Source of the DNA: Deltaproteobacteria bacterium
GTDB taxonomy: Bacteria > Myxococcota_A > Polyangia > Nannocystales > Nannocystaceae
Assembly (NCBI GenBank): GCA_016709225.1
Contig: JADJEE010000012.1
Location: forward strand, 496,001-560,000
Length of the DNA: 64,000 nucleotides
Reading direction: 5' to 3'
Position numbers and translations under genes: made by a program. Shown here piece by piece: positions 17,790 through 26,405 of the stretch (the stretch's first letter is position 1; the number at the start of each line of letters is the position of its first letter). The notes under the pieces are model-generated. The model was given only the letters and a program-made list of their open reading frames with translations, was not told the origin of the DNA and did no database searches.

Positions 17790-19213
17790 AGCCCAGTCTC
17801 GCCATTCGCTTCTGGCAGGCCCTCGGTACGAAGGTCTTGCCATTCGCGGACGCCGCGACGCCCGAGCTCCCACTCGGCAGGCTCCTGCGCCTGTCGATGT
17901 TCCAGATCTCCGTCGGCATGGGCCTGGTGCTGCTGAACGGCACGCTCAATCGCGTGATGATCGTCGAACTCGGCATCGGCGCGTCGCTGGTCTCGGCCAT
18001 GGTGGCGCTCCCGATCCTGTTCGCGCCGCTTCGCGCGTTGGTCGGGCACCGCTCCGACAACCACCGCTCCGCGCTGGGCTGGCGTCGCCTGCCCTACGCG
18101 TTCCTCGGCACGCTGATGCAGTTCGGCGGCCTGGCGATCCTGCCCTTCGCGATGCTGGTGCTGTCGGGGCGCGGGGTCTCGCAGCCCGGCGTCATCGGGC
18201 ACACCGCGACCGCACTCGCGTTCTTGATGGTGGGCGTCGGACTGCACACGACGCAGACTGCGGGCGTCGCCCTGGCGACCGACCTCGCGCCGGCCGAGAG
18301 CCGTCCCCGCGTGGTCGCGCTGCTCTACGTGATGCTGCTACTGGGGATGGTCGGGGCCTCGCTGACCTTCGGGGCCCTGCTGCGGAACTTCGGCTACGTC
18401 GAGCTGATCCAGATCGTGCAAGGGGCAGCGGTGGTCACCGTCGCGATCAACGTGATCGCGTTGTGGAAGCAAGAGCCGCGGCGCAGCGACATCGATCCCG
18501 ACGATGCCCCCGAGGCACCACGCTTCTTCGCGACGTTTCGCGCCTTCGCGAACCGCCGCCACGCGGGCCGCCTGCTGGTGGCGGTGGCGTTCGGCGGTGC
18601 CGGCTTCGGCGCCCAGGACATCCTGCTCGAGCCCTTCGGCGGCGAGCTGCTGCAGCTCTCGGTCGCCGGCACCACGGTGCTCACCGCGTTGATGGCCGGC
18701 GGCACGCTCGCGGGACTGTTCGCGGCGGCGCGATGGCTGTCGCGCGGCCGCGATCCCTATCAGCTGGCCGCGTATGGCGTGCTGGTCGGCATCGTCGGGT
18801 TCTCGTGCGTCGTGTTGTCGGCGCCCTTCGCCTCGCGACTGCTGTTCTGGCTCGGCACCGGCGTCATCGGCTTCGGCGCGGGTTGGTTCTCGGTCGGCAC
18901 GCTCAGCGCCGCCATGGCCATCTCGGACCCCGGCCAGAGCGGCATCGCCGTCGGGGCCTGGGGCGCGGTGCAGGCCACGGTGACCGGTGCCGGCATCGCG
19001 CTCGGCGGCCTGCTGCGCGACGTCGTCTCGGCGTTCGCGCTGCGCGGCGCGCTCGGCCCCGGCCTCAATCAACCGTCGGCCGGATATCTGCTGGTCTATA
19101 CCCTCGAGATTGGGCTGCTCTTCGGCACGCTCATCGCCATCGGCCCCTTGGTGAGATTCGCCAATCGTCGCGGTTCACCCACTCGCTTCGGACTCGCGGA
19201 GCTCCCCACCTGA
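17786..19213 (+). CDS. lhaA: PucC/LhaA-family light-harvesting assembly transporter
   Basis: A 475-aa polytopic protein of the BCD/PucC branch of the major facilitator family, with about 12 membrane segments. The family marker APLRALVGHRSDNHRSALGWRR is at about residues 74-95 (between helices 2 and 3). The position between bchM and puhA is that of LhaA, the LH1 assembly factor of purple bacteria, rather than PucC, which sits with LH2 genes. The start ATG overlaps the bchM stop. Its presence implies that an LH1-type antenna is made, although no pufBA genes are in the window. Confidence 0.88.
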   Translation: MKPSLAIRFWQALGTKVLPFADAATPELPLGRLLRLSMFQISVGMGLVLLNGTLNRVMIVELGIGASLVSAMVALPILFAPLRALVGHRSDNHRSALGWRRLPYAFLGTLMQFGGLAILPFAMLVLSGRGVSQPGVIGHTATALAFLMVGVGLHTTQTAGVALATDLAPAESRPRVVALLYVMLLLGMVGASLTFGALLRNFGYVELIQIVQGAAVVTVAINVIALWKQEPRRSDIDPDDAPEAPRFFATFRAFANRRHAGRLLVAVAFGGAGFGAQDILLEPFGGELLQLSVAGTTVLTALMAGGTLAGLFAAARWLSRGRDPYQLAAYGVLVGIVGFSCVVLSAPFASRLLFWLGTGVIGFGAGWFSVGTLSAAMAISDPGQSGIAVGAWGAVQATVTGAGIALGGLLRDVVSAFALRGALGPGLNQPSAGYLLVYTLEIGLLFGTLIAIGPLVRFANRRGSPTRFGLAELPT

Positions 19214-19238
19214 CGCATTCGATAGTCCCGGTGCAGCC

Positions 19239-20069
19239 ATGTCCCACGAACTCACGTCATCGATCGATACCGCACAGGTCGTCCTGTACTGCTTCTTCAT
19301 CTTCTTCGCGGGCCTCGTCGTGTGGCTCCGACGCGAGGACCGTCGCGAGGGCTACCCGCTCGAGACCGACGCCCTCGCCGTCGAGGGGCCGCAGAATGCC
19401 CTGCGGATTCCGGCCGCGAAGGAGTTTCTCCTGCCCCACGACGAGGGCATCCGCCGCGCGCCCGATTTCGTCCGCGACCGGCGACCGATCCTCGCGGAGC
19501 GGGTATCGCAGGCGCCCGGCTATCCGCTCGAGCCAACCGGCGAACCGCTGCTCTCGGGTGTCGGGCCGGCGTCGTTCGCCGCACGCAGCGAGCACCCCGA
19601 GCTCTCCCAAGAAGATGGCACCCCGGTCATCGTGCCGATGCGCGTCGCAACCGGGTTCACGGTCGACGCTGGGCCCGATCCCCGCGGCTGGCGGGTGCTG
19701 GGCGCCGACGGCGAGGTCGCGGGTGTCATCTCCGACATCTGGGTCGATCGTGCCGACCTGATGGTCCGCTACCTCGAGATCGAGCTGCCCGCGCCGACCG
19801 CGCCCGCGGAGTCCGAGTCCGAGGCGGCGTCCGAGTCGGGGTCCGCGGCCCCGGGCTCGCGCTTGCGCCTCATCCCGCTGCCGATGCTGGCGCTCGACGG
19901 CAAAGCCAAGCAGGTCCGCGTCCGCGCGCTGCGGGCCGATCAGTTCGTCCACGTACCGACCATCGGCGCCACCGATCGCATCACGTTGCGCGAGGAGGAT
20001 CAGGTGGCGGCCTTCTACACGGGCGGATGGTTCTACGCCGAGCCGCGCCGCCGGGAGCCAGTGCTATGA
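19239..20069 (+). CDS. puhA: Photosynthetic reaction centre H subunit
   Basis: PuhA (276 aa) caps the cytoplasmic face of the L/M core. One membrane helix is at about residues 13-31, followed by RREDRREGYPLE, which is highly typical. A PRC-barrel core follows (PMRVATGFTVDA to DIWVDRADLMVRYLEIEL). An acidic Ser/Glu-rich insert lies at about residues 190-207 between barrel strands, and AAFYTGGWFYAEPRR ends the protein. It starts 25 nt after lhaA and overlaps the puhB start. Confidence 0.95.
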   Translation: MSHELTSSIDTAQVVLYCFFIFFAGLVVWLRREDRREGYPLETDALAVEGPQNALRIPAAKEFLLPHDEGIRRAPDFVRDRRPILAERVSQAPGYPLEPTGEPLLSGVGPASFAARSEHPELSQEDGTPVIVPMRVATGFTVDAGPDPRGWRVLGADGEVAGVISDIWVDRADLMVRYLEIELPAPTAPAESESEAASESGSAAPGSRLRLIPLPMLALDGKAKQVRVRALRADQFVHVPTIGATDRITLREEDQVAAFYTGGWFYAEPRRREPVL

Positions 20070-20761
20070 GTGCCGTCGAGCACGAGTTCGAGCCGGTCCC
20101 GGGCTTGCCCGCGGATCTCCCCGAGGGCGAAGCCATCGTGTGGCAGGGCCGCCCGCAGTGGCGCATGTTGGCCCGCCGCGGCTTCAAGGTCCGCTGGCTG
20201 GCGGCCTACTTCGCGGTCTTCGTCGCCGCGCGCACCGTCTCGACGGTGACGAGCGGGCAGTGGTCGGAGGGTGCCGTGCAGCTCGTGGCCATGATCGCGG
20301 TGTTCTCGGCGTGCCTGGGCCTGTGCCAGTTGCTCGCGTGGCTCGCGGCCCGCTCGACGCTGTACACGATCACCACGCACCGCGTGGTGATGCGCATCGG
20401 CGTCGCGCTGCCGATCACCTGGAACCTGCCGTTCGCGCGCATCGCCGCGGCGGATCGGATCCAACGGCCCGAGGGCGACGGCGACATCGTGCTGCGACTG
20501 GTCGCCCCCGATCGGGTGGCGCTGTTCCACCTCTGGCCGCACTCGCAGATGACGGGCCTGCTCCGCGCTTCGCCGACGCTGCGCGCGATCGCGGAGCCGA
20601 CCATGGTCGCCGCCCGCCTCGAGGAGGCGGTTCGTCGCTGGAGCGCCGCCCATGGCGAGCTCACGATCGCAGCGGCGCCGATCGAGCCGCGCGACGTCGC
20701 CGACGAGGATCGCCAGCGCATTCGCGTGGCTCCGGCGCTCGCATCCCAGCTGCAGTCGTAG
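20066..20761 (+). CDS. puhB: Photosynthetic complex assembly protein PuhB
   Basis: PuhB (231 aa) assists assembly of the reaction centre. The start EHEFEPVPGLPADLPEGEAIVWQGRP is typical. Two to three membrane segments lie at about residues 40-90, followed by a PH-like (YdbS/bPH2) domain with YTITTHRVVMRIGVALPITWNLPF. The ATG overlaps the puhA stop. puhC follows after 16 nt. Confidence 0.92.
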   Translation: MSAVEHEFEPVPGLPADLPEGEAIVWQGRPQWRMLARRGFKVRWLAAYFAVFVAARTVSTVTSGQWSEGAVQLVAMIAVFSACLGLCQLLAWLAARSTLYTITTHRVVMRIGVALPITWNLPFARIAAADRIQRPEGDGDIVLRLVAPDRVALFHLWPHSQMTGLLRASPTLRAIAEPTMVAARLEEAVRRWSAAHGELTIAAAPIEPRDVADEDRQRIRVAPALASQLQS

Positions 20762-20777
20762 CCGTAGGAATTCTCCC

Positions 20778-21227
20778 ATGGGCACACACCACGAACAAAC
20801 CGTCCCGCGCGGCGCCCTCATCGGTGCCGCGGTCCTGCTGGTCGCGACCCTCGGCCTCGCCGCACGGGCCCGCAGCGCCCATGAACCGACCGACGTCGCC
20901 GCGGTCGGCGTCACCAGCGTTCGAGAGCTCCGCTTCGAGGATCGCCCCGACGGCGCCGTCGCGGTGCTGGACGCGGAGACCGGCAAGGAAGTCGGGCTGG
21001 TGAATCCCGCCGAGGGCGGCTTCGTGCGCGGGGTGATGCGCGGCTTGTTCCGTACCCGCAAGCTCGAGTCGATCCCGCCCGACGCACGCTTCCGCTTGAT
21101 TCGACAGCGCGACGGGGGCCTCGTGATCGAGGACCCCGAGAGCGGACATACCGTCAATCTGCGTTCGTTCGGCGACACCAACCATGCGTCGTTCGCCCGC
21201 TTGCTCGAGCCCGGGGCACCGTCATGA
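20778..21227 (+). CDS. puhC: Photosynthetic complex assembly protein PuhC
   Basis: PuhC (149 aa) has one N-terminal membrane helix (about residues 12-30) and a periplasmic domain, in line with the family. The motifs RELRFEDRPDGAVAVLDAETGKE and GGFVRGVMRGLFRTR are family hallmarks. AGGA precedes the ATG by 9 nt. The stop overlaps the following small gene (ATGA). Confidence 0.92.
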   Translation: MGTHHEQTVPRGALIGAAVLLVATLGLAARARSAHEPTDVAAVGVTSVRELRFEDRPDGAVAVLDAETGKEVGLVNPAEGGFVRGVMRGLFRTRKLESIPPDARFRLIRQRDGGLVIEDPESGHTVNLRSFGDTNHASFARLLEPGAPS

Positions 21228-21511
21228 GCACACCGCGGCGCTTCGAGGTCGCGTGCACCGTGCGCGCGTCCAACACCGAGCACGACCTCTCCGCCCACGT
21301 CGAGCTCGACGGCGTGGAGCTCGGACCCGGCGATCGCGTGGTCGTCCACGGCGACCCCATCGAGCCGCCCTTCGGGCACAGCATCGTCGAGCGCCGGCGC
21401 GCGACCGTCGTGCGCGCGGGATGGCTCGCGCGAGCGTGGACGCGGATGGTCGGCGACCTCGCCTTCTTCCACCTCCTGGACGTCAGCTTCACCGATCGGA
21501 GATCGCCATGA
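21224..21511 (+). CDS. Small conserved protein between puhC and acsF (PuhD-like)
   Basis: A 95-aa soluble protein in the position occupied in many purple-bacterial clusters by a short gene sometimes called puhD. The features RRFEVACTV, GPGDRVVVHGDP and RATVVRAGWLARAWTRMVGDL fit what I recall of that family. It overlaps both neighbours by 4 nt (ATGA at each end), which implies tight co-translation with puhC and acsF. Function is not known to me; a role in assembly of the photosynthetic apparatus is inferred from position. Confidence 0.75.
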   Translation: MSTPRRFEVACTVRASNTEHDLSAHVELDGVELGPGDRVVVHGDPIEPPFGHSIVERRRATVVRAGWLARAWTRMVGDLAFFHLLDVSFTDRRSP

Positions 21512-22605
21512 CCGCCACCAGCCTGCCCCTGCCCCCGACACAGACCTCGCGGTTCCTGGGCCAGGGCGACGCCGCGACGCGGGTCGCCACCGAGACCACG
21601 ACCCTCAGCCCACGCTTCTACACCACCGACGTCGACGCGATGAACCGCCTCTCGGCGAACGCGATCCGGCCGCAGTGGGAGGCGCTCATGGCCGAGTTCG
21701 AGGCCGACACCAATCGCGGTCACTTCGTTCGCGGCGAGGGTTGGCACGCGGAGCTCGACAAGCTCGAGCCGGCGCTTCGCGAGGAACTGCTGGACTTCAT
21801 GGTCAGCTCGCTGACCGCGGAGTTCTCGGGCTGCATCCTCTACGCCGAGCTGGCCAAGAAGGGCGACAATCGCGACCTCAAGGCGCTGTTCAAGTACATG
21901 TCGCGCGACGAGGCACGTCACGCGGGGTTCATCAACGAGTGCCTGAAGGAGTTCGGCATCCACGTCGACATGGGCTTCTTGGTCAAGGCCAAGAAGTACA
22001 CCTACTTCAGCCCCAAGTTCATCCTGTACGCCACGTACCTCTCGGAGAAGATCGGGTACGCGCGATACATCCGGATCTTCCGACGGCTCGAGGCCAACCC
22101 CGAGAATCGCTTCCACCCCATCTTCAGCAAGTTCGAGCGTTGGTGCAACGACGAGTATCGGCACGGCGAGGCGCTGGCGTTGTTGATGCGCGGCAACCCG
22201 TCGATCCTCGGCGGTGCCATCAATCGTGCGTGGATGCGGTTCTTCCAGCTCGCCGTCTACGCCACCATGTTCGTACGCGACCACGCGCGCCCCGAGTTCC
22301 ACCGCGCGTTGGGCGTGGACCCCGAGGTCTACGGCATGGAGGTCTTCCGCATCGTCAGCGAGGTCGCCAAGCAGGTGTTCCCGGTGCGGATCGACGTCGA
22401 GAACCCGGCCTTCCTCGCGGGCCTGCGTCGCCTCCAGCGCATCAGCGCCCGCATCGCGACCGCCAAGCGCGGCGGCGGACTGTGGGGCAAGCTGCGGGCG
22501 ATCCCGCTGCAGCTCGCGGCGGGCGCGACCTTCGTGCGGATGATGTTCCTGCCGACCAAGCAACACGCGCTTCCGGAGGAGCTGAGGGTCGCACCGACCT
22601 GGTGA
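21508..22605 (+). CDS. acsF: Aerobic Mg-protoporphyrin IX monomethyl ester (oxidative) cyclase
   Basis: AcsF (365 aa) is the diiron oxygenase that makes the isocyclic ring E using O2. Diiron ligand motifs are seen as EFSGCILYAELAKK, DEARHAGF (ExxH) and NDEYRHGEAL (ExxH). The presence of this enzyme, and the absence of bchE from the window, fit pigment synthesis under oxic conditions. The ATG at 21508 has GGAG 6 nt upstream and overlaps the previous stop. puhE starts 4 nt later. Confidence 0.96.
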   Translation: MTATSLPLPPTQTSRFLGQGDAATRVATETTTLSPRFYTTDVDAMNRLSANAIRPQWEALMAEFEADTNRGHFVRGEGWHAELDKLEPALREELLDFMVSSLTAEFSGCILYAELAKKGDNRDLKALFKYMSRDEARHAGFINECLKEFGIHVDMGFLVKAKKYTYFSPKFILYATYLSEKIGYARYIRIFRRLEANPENRFHPIFSKFERWCNDEYRHGEALALLMRGNPSILGGAINRAWMRFFQLAVYATMFVRDHARPEFHRALGVDPEVYGMEVFRIVSEVAKQVFPVRIDVENPAFLAGLRRLQRISARIATAKRGGGLWGKLRAIPLQLAAGATFVRMMFLPTKQHALPEELRVAPTW

Positions 22606-22609
22606 TCCG

Positions 22610-23416
22610 ATGAACGCGTGCGCGCTCGCGGTGATGATCGTCATCGGCGCCTGGTGGCTCAGCACCGGCGTGGTGCTGCGCGTGGTGTGGTTGCCCGCAC
22701 GAACCCAGCGCACCAGCGTGGCAGTGTTCACGGCGCTGGCGCTGCTGGGTGGGTACGCGGCCCTGCGCGCGAGCGAACTGCCCACGACCGCCGGGGCCTA
22801 TCTCGGCTTCGCGGCCGCGCTGCTGCTGTGGGGGTGGCACGAGGCGACGTTCTTGCTCGGTGCGGTCTCGGGTCCGCGCAAGGAGCCGGGCCGCGCCGGC
22901 CTCTCCGGCTGGCCCCGCTTCCGCGAGGCCACCGCGACCGTGATCCACCACGAGCTCGCACTCGCGGCGACCTTGTTGGTGCTGACGGCGGCCACCTGGG
23001 GCGCCCCCAATCAGGTCGCGACCGTGGTCTTCACCGTGCTGTGGGCCATGCGGCTCTCGGCCAAGCTCAACGTGTTCTCCGGGGTCCGCAACATCTCGGA
23101 GGACTTCGTACCCGCCCACCTGCGCTACCTGACCAGCTACTTCCGTCGGCGACGATTCAACCCGCTCATGCTGCTCTCGCTCGCCGCCGGCGCAGTGGCG
23201 CTGCACGTCGCGATCGGTGCGGCGACCTCGGCGGAGGCCAGCGCGTTCGCGGCCGTGCAGGCGACCGTGGTGGCCACGATGATCGCGCTCGGCGTGCTCG
23301 AGCACGTTTTTCTCGCGGTGCCGCTACCGGACGCGATGCTGTGGCGTTGGGTGATCCGCGACCGCGACCGCGCGGCCGTGGAGCCCCGCGTGGCACCGCA
23401 TCGCAACTACAGCTGA
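22610..23416 (+). CDS. puhE: Photosynthetic complex assembly protein PuhE (DUF3623)
   Basis: PuhE (268 aa) is an integral membrane protein with about seven hydrophobic segments. The stretch WGWHEATFLLGAVSGPRKEP and the segment KLNVFSGVRNISEDFVPAHL are characteristic of this assembly factor family. It ends the + strand photosynthesis run. Its last 10 nt overlap the 3' end of the convergent DUF1552 gene, so there is no room for a terminator between them. Confidence 0.92.
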   Translation: MNACALAVMIVIGAWWLSTGVVLRVVWLPARTQRTSVAVFTALALLGGYAALRASELPTTAGAYLGFAAALLLWGWHEATFLLGAVSGPRKEPGRAGLSGWPRFREATATVIHHELALAATLLVLTAATWGAPNQVATVVFTVLWAMRLSAKLNVFSGVRNISEDFVPAHLRYLTSYFRRRRFNPLMLLSLAAGAVALHVAIGAATSAEASAFAAVQATVVATMIALGVLEHVFLAVPLPDAMLWRWVIRDRDRAAVEPRVAPHRNYS

Positions 23417-24714
23417 TCGAGCCCGCCCGGCCCCTGCTCGGCGTAGCCGAAGGTCTCGACCTCGACGCCCGCGAGTGCGGCGAGCGACACCAAGAGCTTG
23501 GTGTGCGCGACGTTGGCACCGCCGGCGGCACCGCGTAGATCGAGCGAGCGTCCGGTCTCGAGCGCACCGCCAGCCTGGCCCGCGAGCACGAACGGCATGT
23601 CGGTGTGATCGTGGTTGTTGCCGTCGTTGATCTCGGTGCCCATCATGACGATCGCATTGCCGAGCAGGTTGCCGTCGCCGTCGGGCATCGCCTTCATCTG
23701 CTGCACCAGATAGACCAGCTGCTCGCAGAAGAAGCGGCGATAGGCGATGAAGTCGAGCGCGAGCGGTCCCGCGAGATCGGCCCCGTAGTGCGAGGCATCG
23801 TGGTCCGCGGCCGTCGCCCCGAGCTGCGCCAGCCTCGTCGGGCTCACCGGATGCGACCACATCAGCGATGCGACCCGGGTCATGCCGCACGACAACGCGA
23901 GCACGGCGAGGTCCATCTGCAGCTTGCCGACCGTCGCGAAGTACTCCTCCTTTTCCCACGTCTTCGGGTAGTAGTCGGTGTCGAGCACCGTGAATCCCTC
24001 GGTGTTCCACACCACCTCGGTGCAGGAGCCCGAGAGCGTGCCCTTGATGCGGGCCTCGACCTCGTGCAGCGACTCGAGGTGGACCTCGAGCTTCTGCTTC
24101 TCGACGCTGCCCAGCCTCTGCTGCAGGCGCTTGACGTCGTCGATCGCGCTGTCGATCACACTGCCGGCGCGCAGCCGCGGCCAGTCGGGGCCGGGATCCT
24201 CGGGCTGCTCGAGCGCGCCGAAGATGCTGTCGAAGGCCGCCAACGGGTTGTCCTGCGGCGAGACCTGCTGACCCGCGCCGATGTACGACCAGCTGCCCGA
24301 GCCATTCTGGAAGTTGGTCGCGACACCGAGCTGGATCGACTTGTGCGGCGTGTCGGCCCCGAGCGCATCGCCGAGGAAGAGATCGAGCGATACGTCGCCG
24401 TTGCCGGTGAGGATCTTGGCGATGCCGCCTTCGTGGGTCGCACCACCCGCGTACATGTCGAGCCCCCGGATGAACACCAGGTCGTCACGGATCGCCTCGA
24501 GCGGTGCGGTCATGCTCGGCAGCGAGAAGTCGGTGACGCCACCGGTGGGGTGCCACAGCGAGGGAATGCAGCCGTCGGGGATGTACACGAACATCGCCTT
24601 GACGTCGCCGCCGGCCGCCATCGCGCGGCGGCCGAGCATCAGCCCCAGCGGCGAGGCCACGCCGGCGGCGGTCAACATCTGCAGCACCTGTCGTCGTGAG
24701 GTCTTGATCAGCAT
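23407..24714 (-). CDS. DUF1552 secreted protein (Tat signal)
   Basis: A 435-aa protein of the DUF1552 family, common in Myxococcota and Planctomycetota and distantly like sulfatase/DUF1501 proteins. The N terminus has a twin-arginine signal (SRRQVLQ followed by a hydrophobic stretch, about residues 6-34). Conserved-looking stretches include FVYIPDGCIPSLWHPTG and EINDGNNHDHTDMPFVLAG. The gene begins 5 nt after the DUF1592-family gene stop and forms an operon with it. Function is unknown; such pairs are thought to be cell-surface and haem-linked. Confidence 0.85.
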   Translation of the reverse strand: MLIKTSRRQVLQMLTAAGVASPLGLMLGRRAMAAGGDVKAMFVYIPDGCIPSLWHPTGGVTDFSLPSMTAPLEAIRDDLVFIRGLDMYAGGATHEGGIAKILTGNGDVSLDLFLGDALGADTPHKSIQLGVATNFQNGSGSWSYIGAGQQVSPQDNPLAAFDSIFGALEQPEDPGPDWPRLRAGSVIDSAIDDVKRLQQRLGSVEKQKLEVHLESLHEVEARIKGTLSGSCTEVVWNTEGFTVLDTDYYPKTWEKEEYFATVGKLQMDLAVLALSCGMTRVASLMWSHPVSPTRLAQLGATAADHDASHYGADLAGPLALDFIAYRRFFCEQLVYLVQQMKAMPDGDGNLLGNAIVMMGTEINDGNNHDHTDMPFVLAGQAGGALETGRSLDLRGAAGGANVAHTKLLVSLAALAGVEVETFGYAEQGPGGLDQL

Positions 24715-24719
24715 CGTCG

Positions 24720-26405
24720 TCACTCCTGCCGCAGCACGAACGAGGGCGCGGTGTACTGGTGGACCAACATCTCGTAGAGGTTGCCGTCGGCGGCGTCGAA
24801 CATCGCGGTGAGCTCGTCGAGCGCACACGCGTCGGCGGGCACCGGGTCGCGGCCGAGTGTGAAGCGTTGGTACTGCGACACCACGCAGTGGCCCGGCTCG
24901 ACGCGTGCCGCCAGCAACGACGACAGCTCGGCGAGCCCATCGAAGGGCAGCTCGGTGTCCGCACCGTCGACGTCGACGACCTTGCCGCTGGCGTCGATCG
25001 GCAGCCCGTTCTCGGTGTCGCGATAGCCCGCGACGCCGTCGTAGTGCTCGAAGCCGAAGCCCAACGGATCGATGCGGGCGTGACACCCTGCGCAGGCGGG
25101 ATCGGCCGAGTGCTGCGAGAAGCGCTCGCGTGTGGTCGCGTTGGGATCGACCGCCGGCGGCGTCGCATTGACGCCGGGCGGTGGCGGCAGCAGCGGCTGA
25201 CACAGCAGCCGCTCACGCACGAACGCGCCGCGCTTGATCGGCGCCGACTCGTTGGGGTGCGCGTGGCTGGCGAGCACCGACCCGAGGCGGAGCAGGCCGC
25301 CGCGGCGGCCGTCGGTGACGGGCACCATCGTGGGCTCCGCGCTGCCCGGCGCCGGCAGCTGATAGAAGCCCGCGAGCGCGTCGTTGGCGAAGGTGTAGCC
25401 GGGGTCGAGCAGCGCAGCCATGGTCTGCTCGCCGTCGAAGACGACGTGGCCGACGAACGTGCGCTGCTCCGCCGCCATCGCCTCGCGGATCTCGGGCGTG
25501 AACGCGGGGTAGATCTGCGCGTCCTTGTTGACCTGCAGCAGCGGCGCGGTGCCGAGCCACTGGGTCGCGAACGCATCGAAGGCCACGCGCGCGCGCGGGT
25601 CGTCGAGCATGCGGCGGACCTCGGCATCGATGGCCTCGGGATCGGCGAGCGAGCCGTCGTCGGCCGCCGCGAGCAGGGCGTCGTCTGGCGTCGTGCCCCA
25701 CAGGCCGTACGACAGCGCAGTCGCGATCTCGTGCGGCGTGAGGCGGAAGTTGCCCTCACCGTCGGGCTCACCGAGCTCGAAGCGGTAGAGGAAGTGCGGC
25801 GAGACCAGCAGCGCGCGCAGGGCCAGCGTCGCGCCCTGGTAGAAGTCGCCCTCGCTGATCGCGGGATCGAACTGCGCGGTGTAGTGGGTGATCTCTTCGC
25901 TGGTCAGCGGGCGCCGGAACGCGCGCCGACCGTAGCTCGCGACGAAGTCCGCCGCACACGCGGGGTCCTCCGGCATGCAGCCGATCGCGAGACCACCGGC
26001 GATCGCCGCGGTCGCGACCTCTTCGGCGACGCCCATGTAGGCCTCGACGTGGCGATCGGTGACGACCTCGGCGTCGGCGTTGTTGTCGAAGCCCTCGACA
26101 ATCGGATCAATCGGCACGTCGGCCAGGGAGAGCGGCTCGACCCCGAGCAGATCGAGCAGCGTCTGGTGGTACTCGCGTCGCGTCAGCAGCCGCAGCTGCC
26201 GCGGGCCGTAGGCTCCGGCCTCGCAATCCACCGGCGCGGATCCGTCATCGCCCGCGGTCGCCGCACCGTCGGCGCCCTCGGAACCCGATGCGTCGCCCGC
26301 GTCGCCCGCGGCCGAGCCCGCGCCGTCTTCGTGGGCTTCATTGCCTCGATAGCAGGCGCCCAGGAGCCCAAGCACCACCACGCCCCCGCGAAGTCGTCCG
26401 TGCAT
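24720..26405 (-). CDS. DUF1592/DUF1588/DUF1595-type lipoprotein with c-type haem motif
   Basis: A 561-aa protein with a lipobox (VLGLLGAC, Cys at residue 18) and an Asp/Gly/Ala-rich linker before the folded part. The domain series typical of the family is seen in order: DUF1587-like RQLRLLTRREYHQTLLDLLG, DUF1595-like GRRAFRRPLTSEE, DUF1592-like LYRFELGEPD to FATQWLG, DUF1588-like PGVNATPPAVDPNATTRERFSQH with a CAGCH haem-binding motif, and DUF1585-like VSQYQRFTLGRDP. It pairs with the DUF1552 gene downstream. Function is unknown; an outer-membrane haem protein is the best description. Confidence 0.85.
   Translation of the reverse strand: MHGRLRGGVVVLGLLGACYRGNEAHEDGAGSAAGDAGDASGSEGADGAATAGDDGSAPVDCEAGAYGPRQLRLLTRREYHQTLLDLLGVEPLSLADVPIDPIVEGFDNNADAEVVTDRHVEAYMGVAEEVATAAIAGGLAIGCMPEDPACAADFVASYGRRAFRRPLTSEEITHYTAQFDPAISEGDFYQGATLALRALLVSPHFLYRFELGEPDGEGNFRLTPHEIATALSYGLWGTTPDDALLAAADDGSLADPEAIDAEVRRMLDDPRARVAFDAFATQWLGTAPLLQVNKDAQIYPAFTPEIREAMAAEQRTFVGHVVFDGEQTMAALLDPGYTFANDALAGFYQLPAPGSAEPTMVPVTDGRRGGLLRLGSVLASHAHPNESAPIKRGAFVRERLLCQPLLPPPPGVNATPPAVDPNATTRERFSQHSADPACAGCHARIDPLGFGFEHYDGVAGYRDTENGLPIDASGKVVDVDGADTELPFDGLAELSSLLAARVEPGHCVVSQYQRFTLGRDPVPADACALDELTAMFDAADGNLYEMLVHQYTAPSFVLRQE

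Noticed and set aside
17786..19213. Naming the transporter pucC instead of lhaA
   Set aside because: Position between bchM and puhA is that of lhaA and no LH2 puc genes are present.
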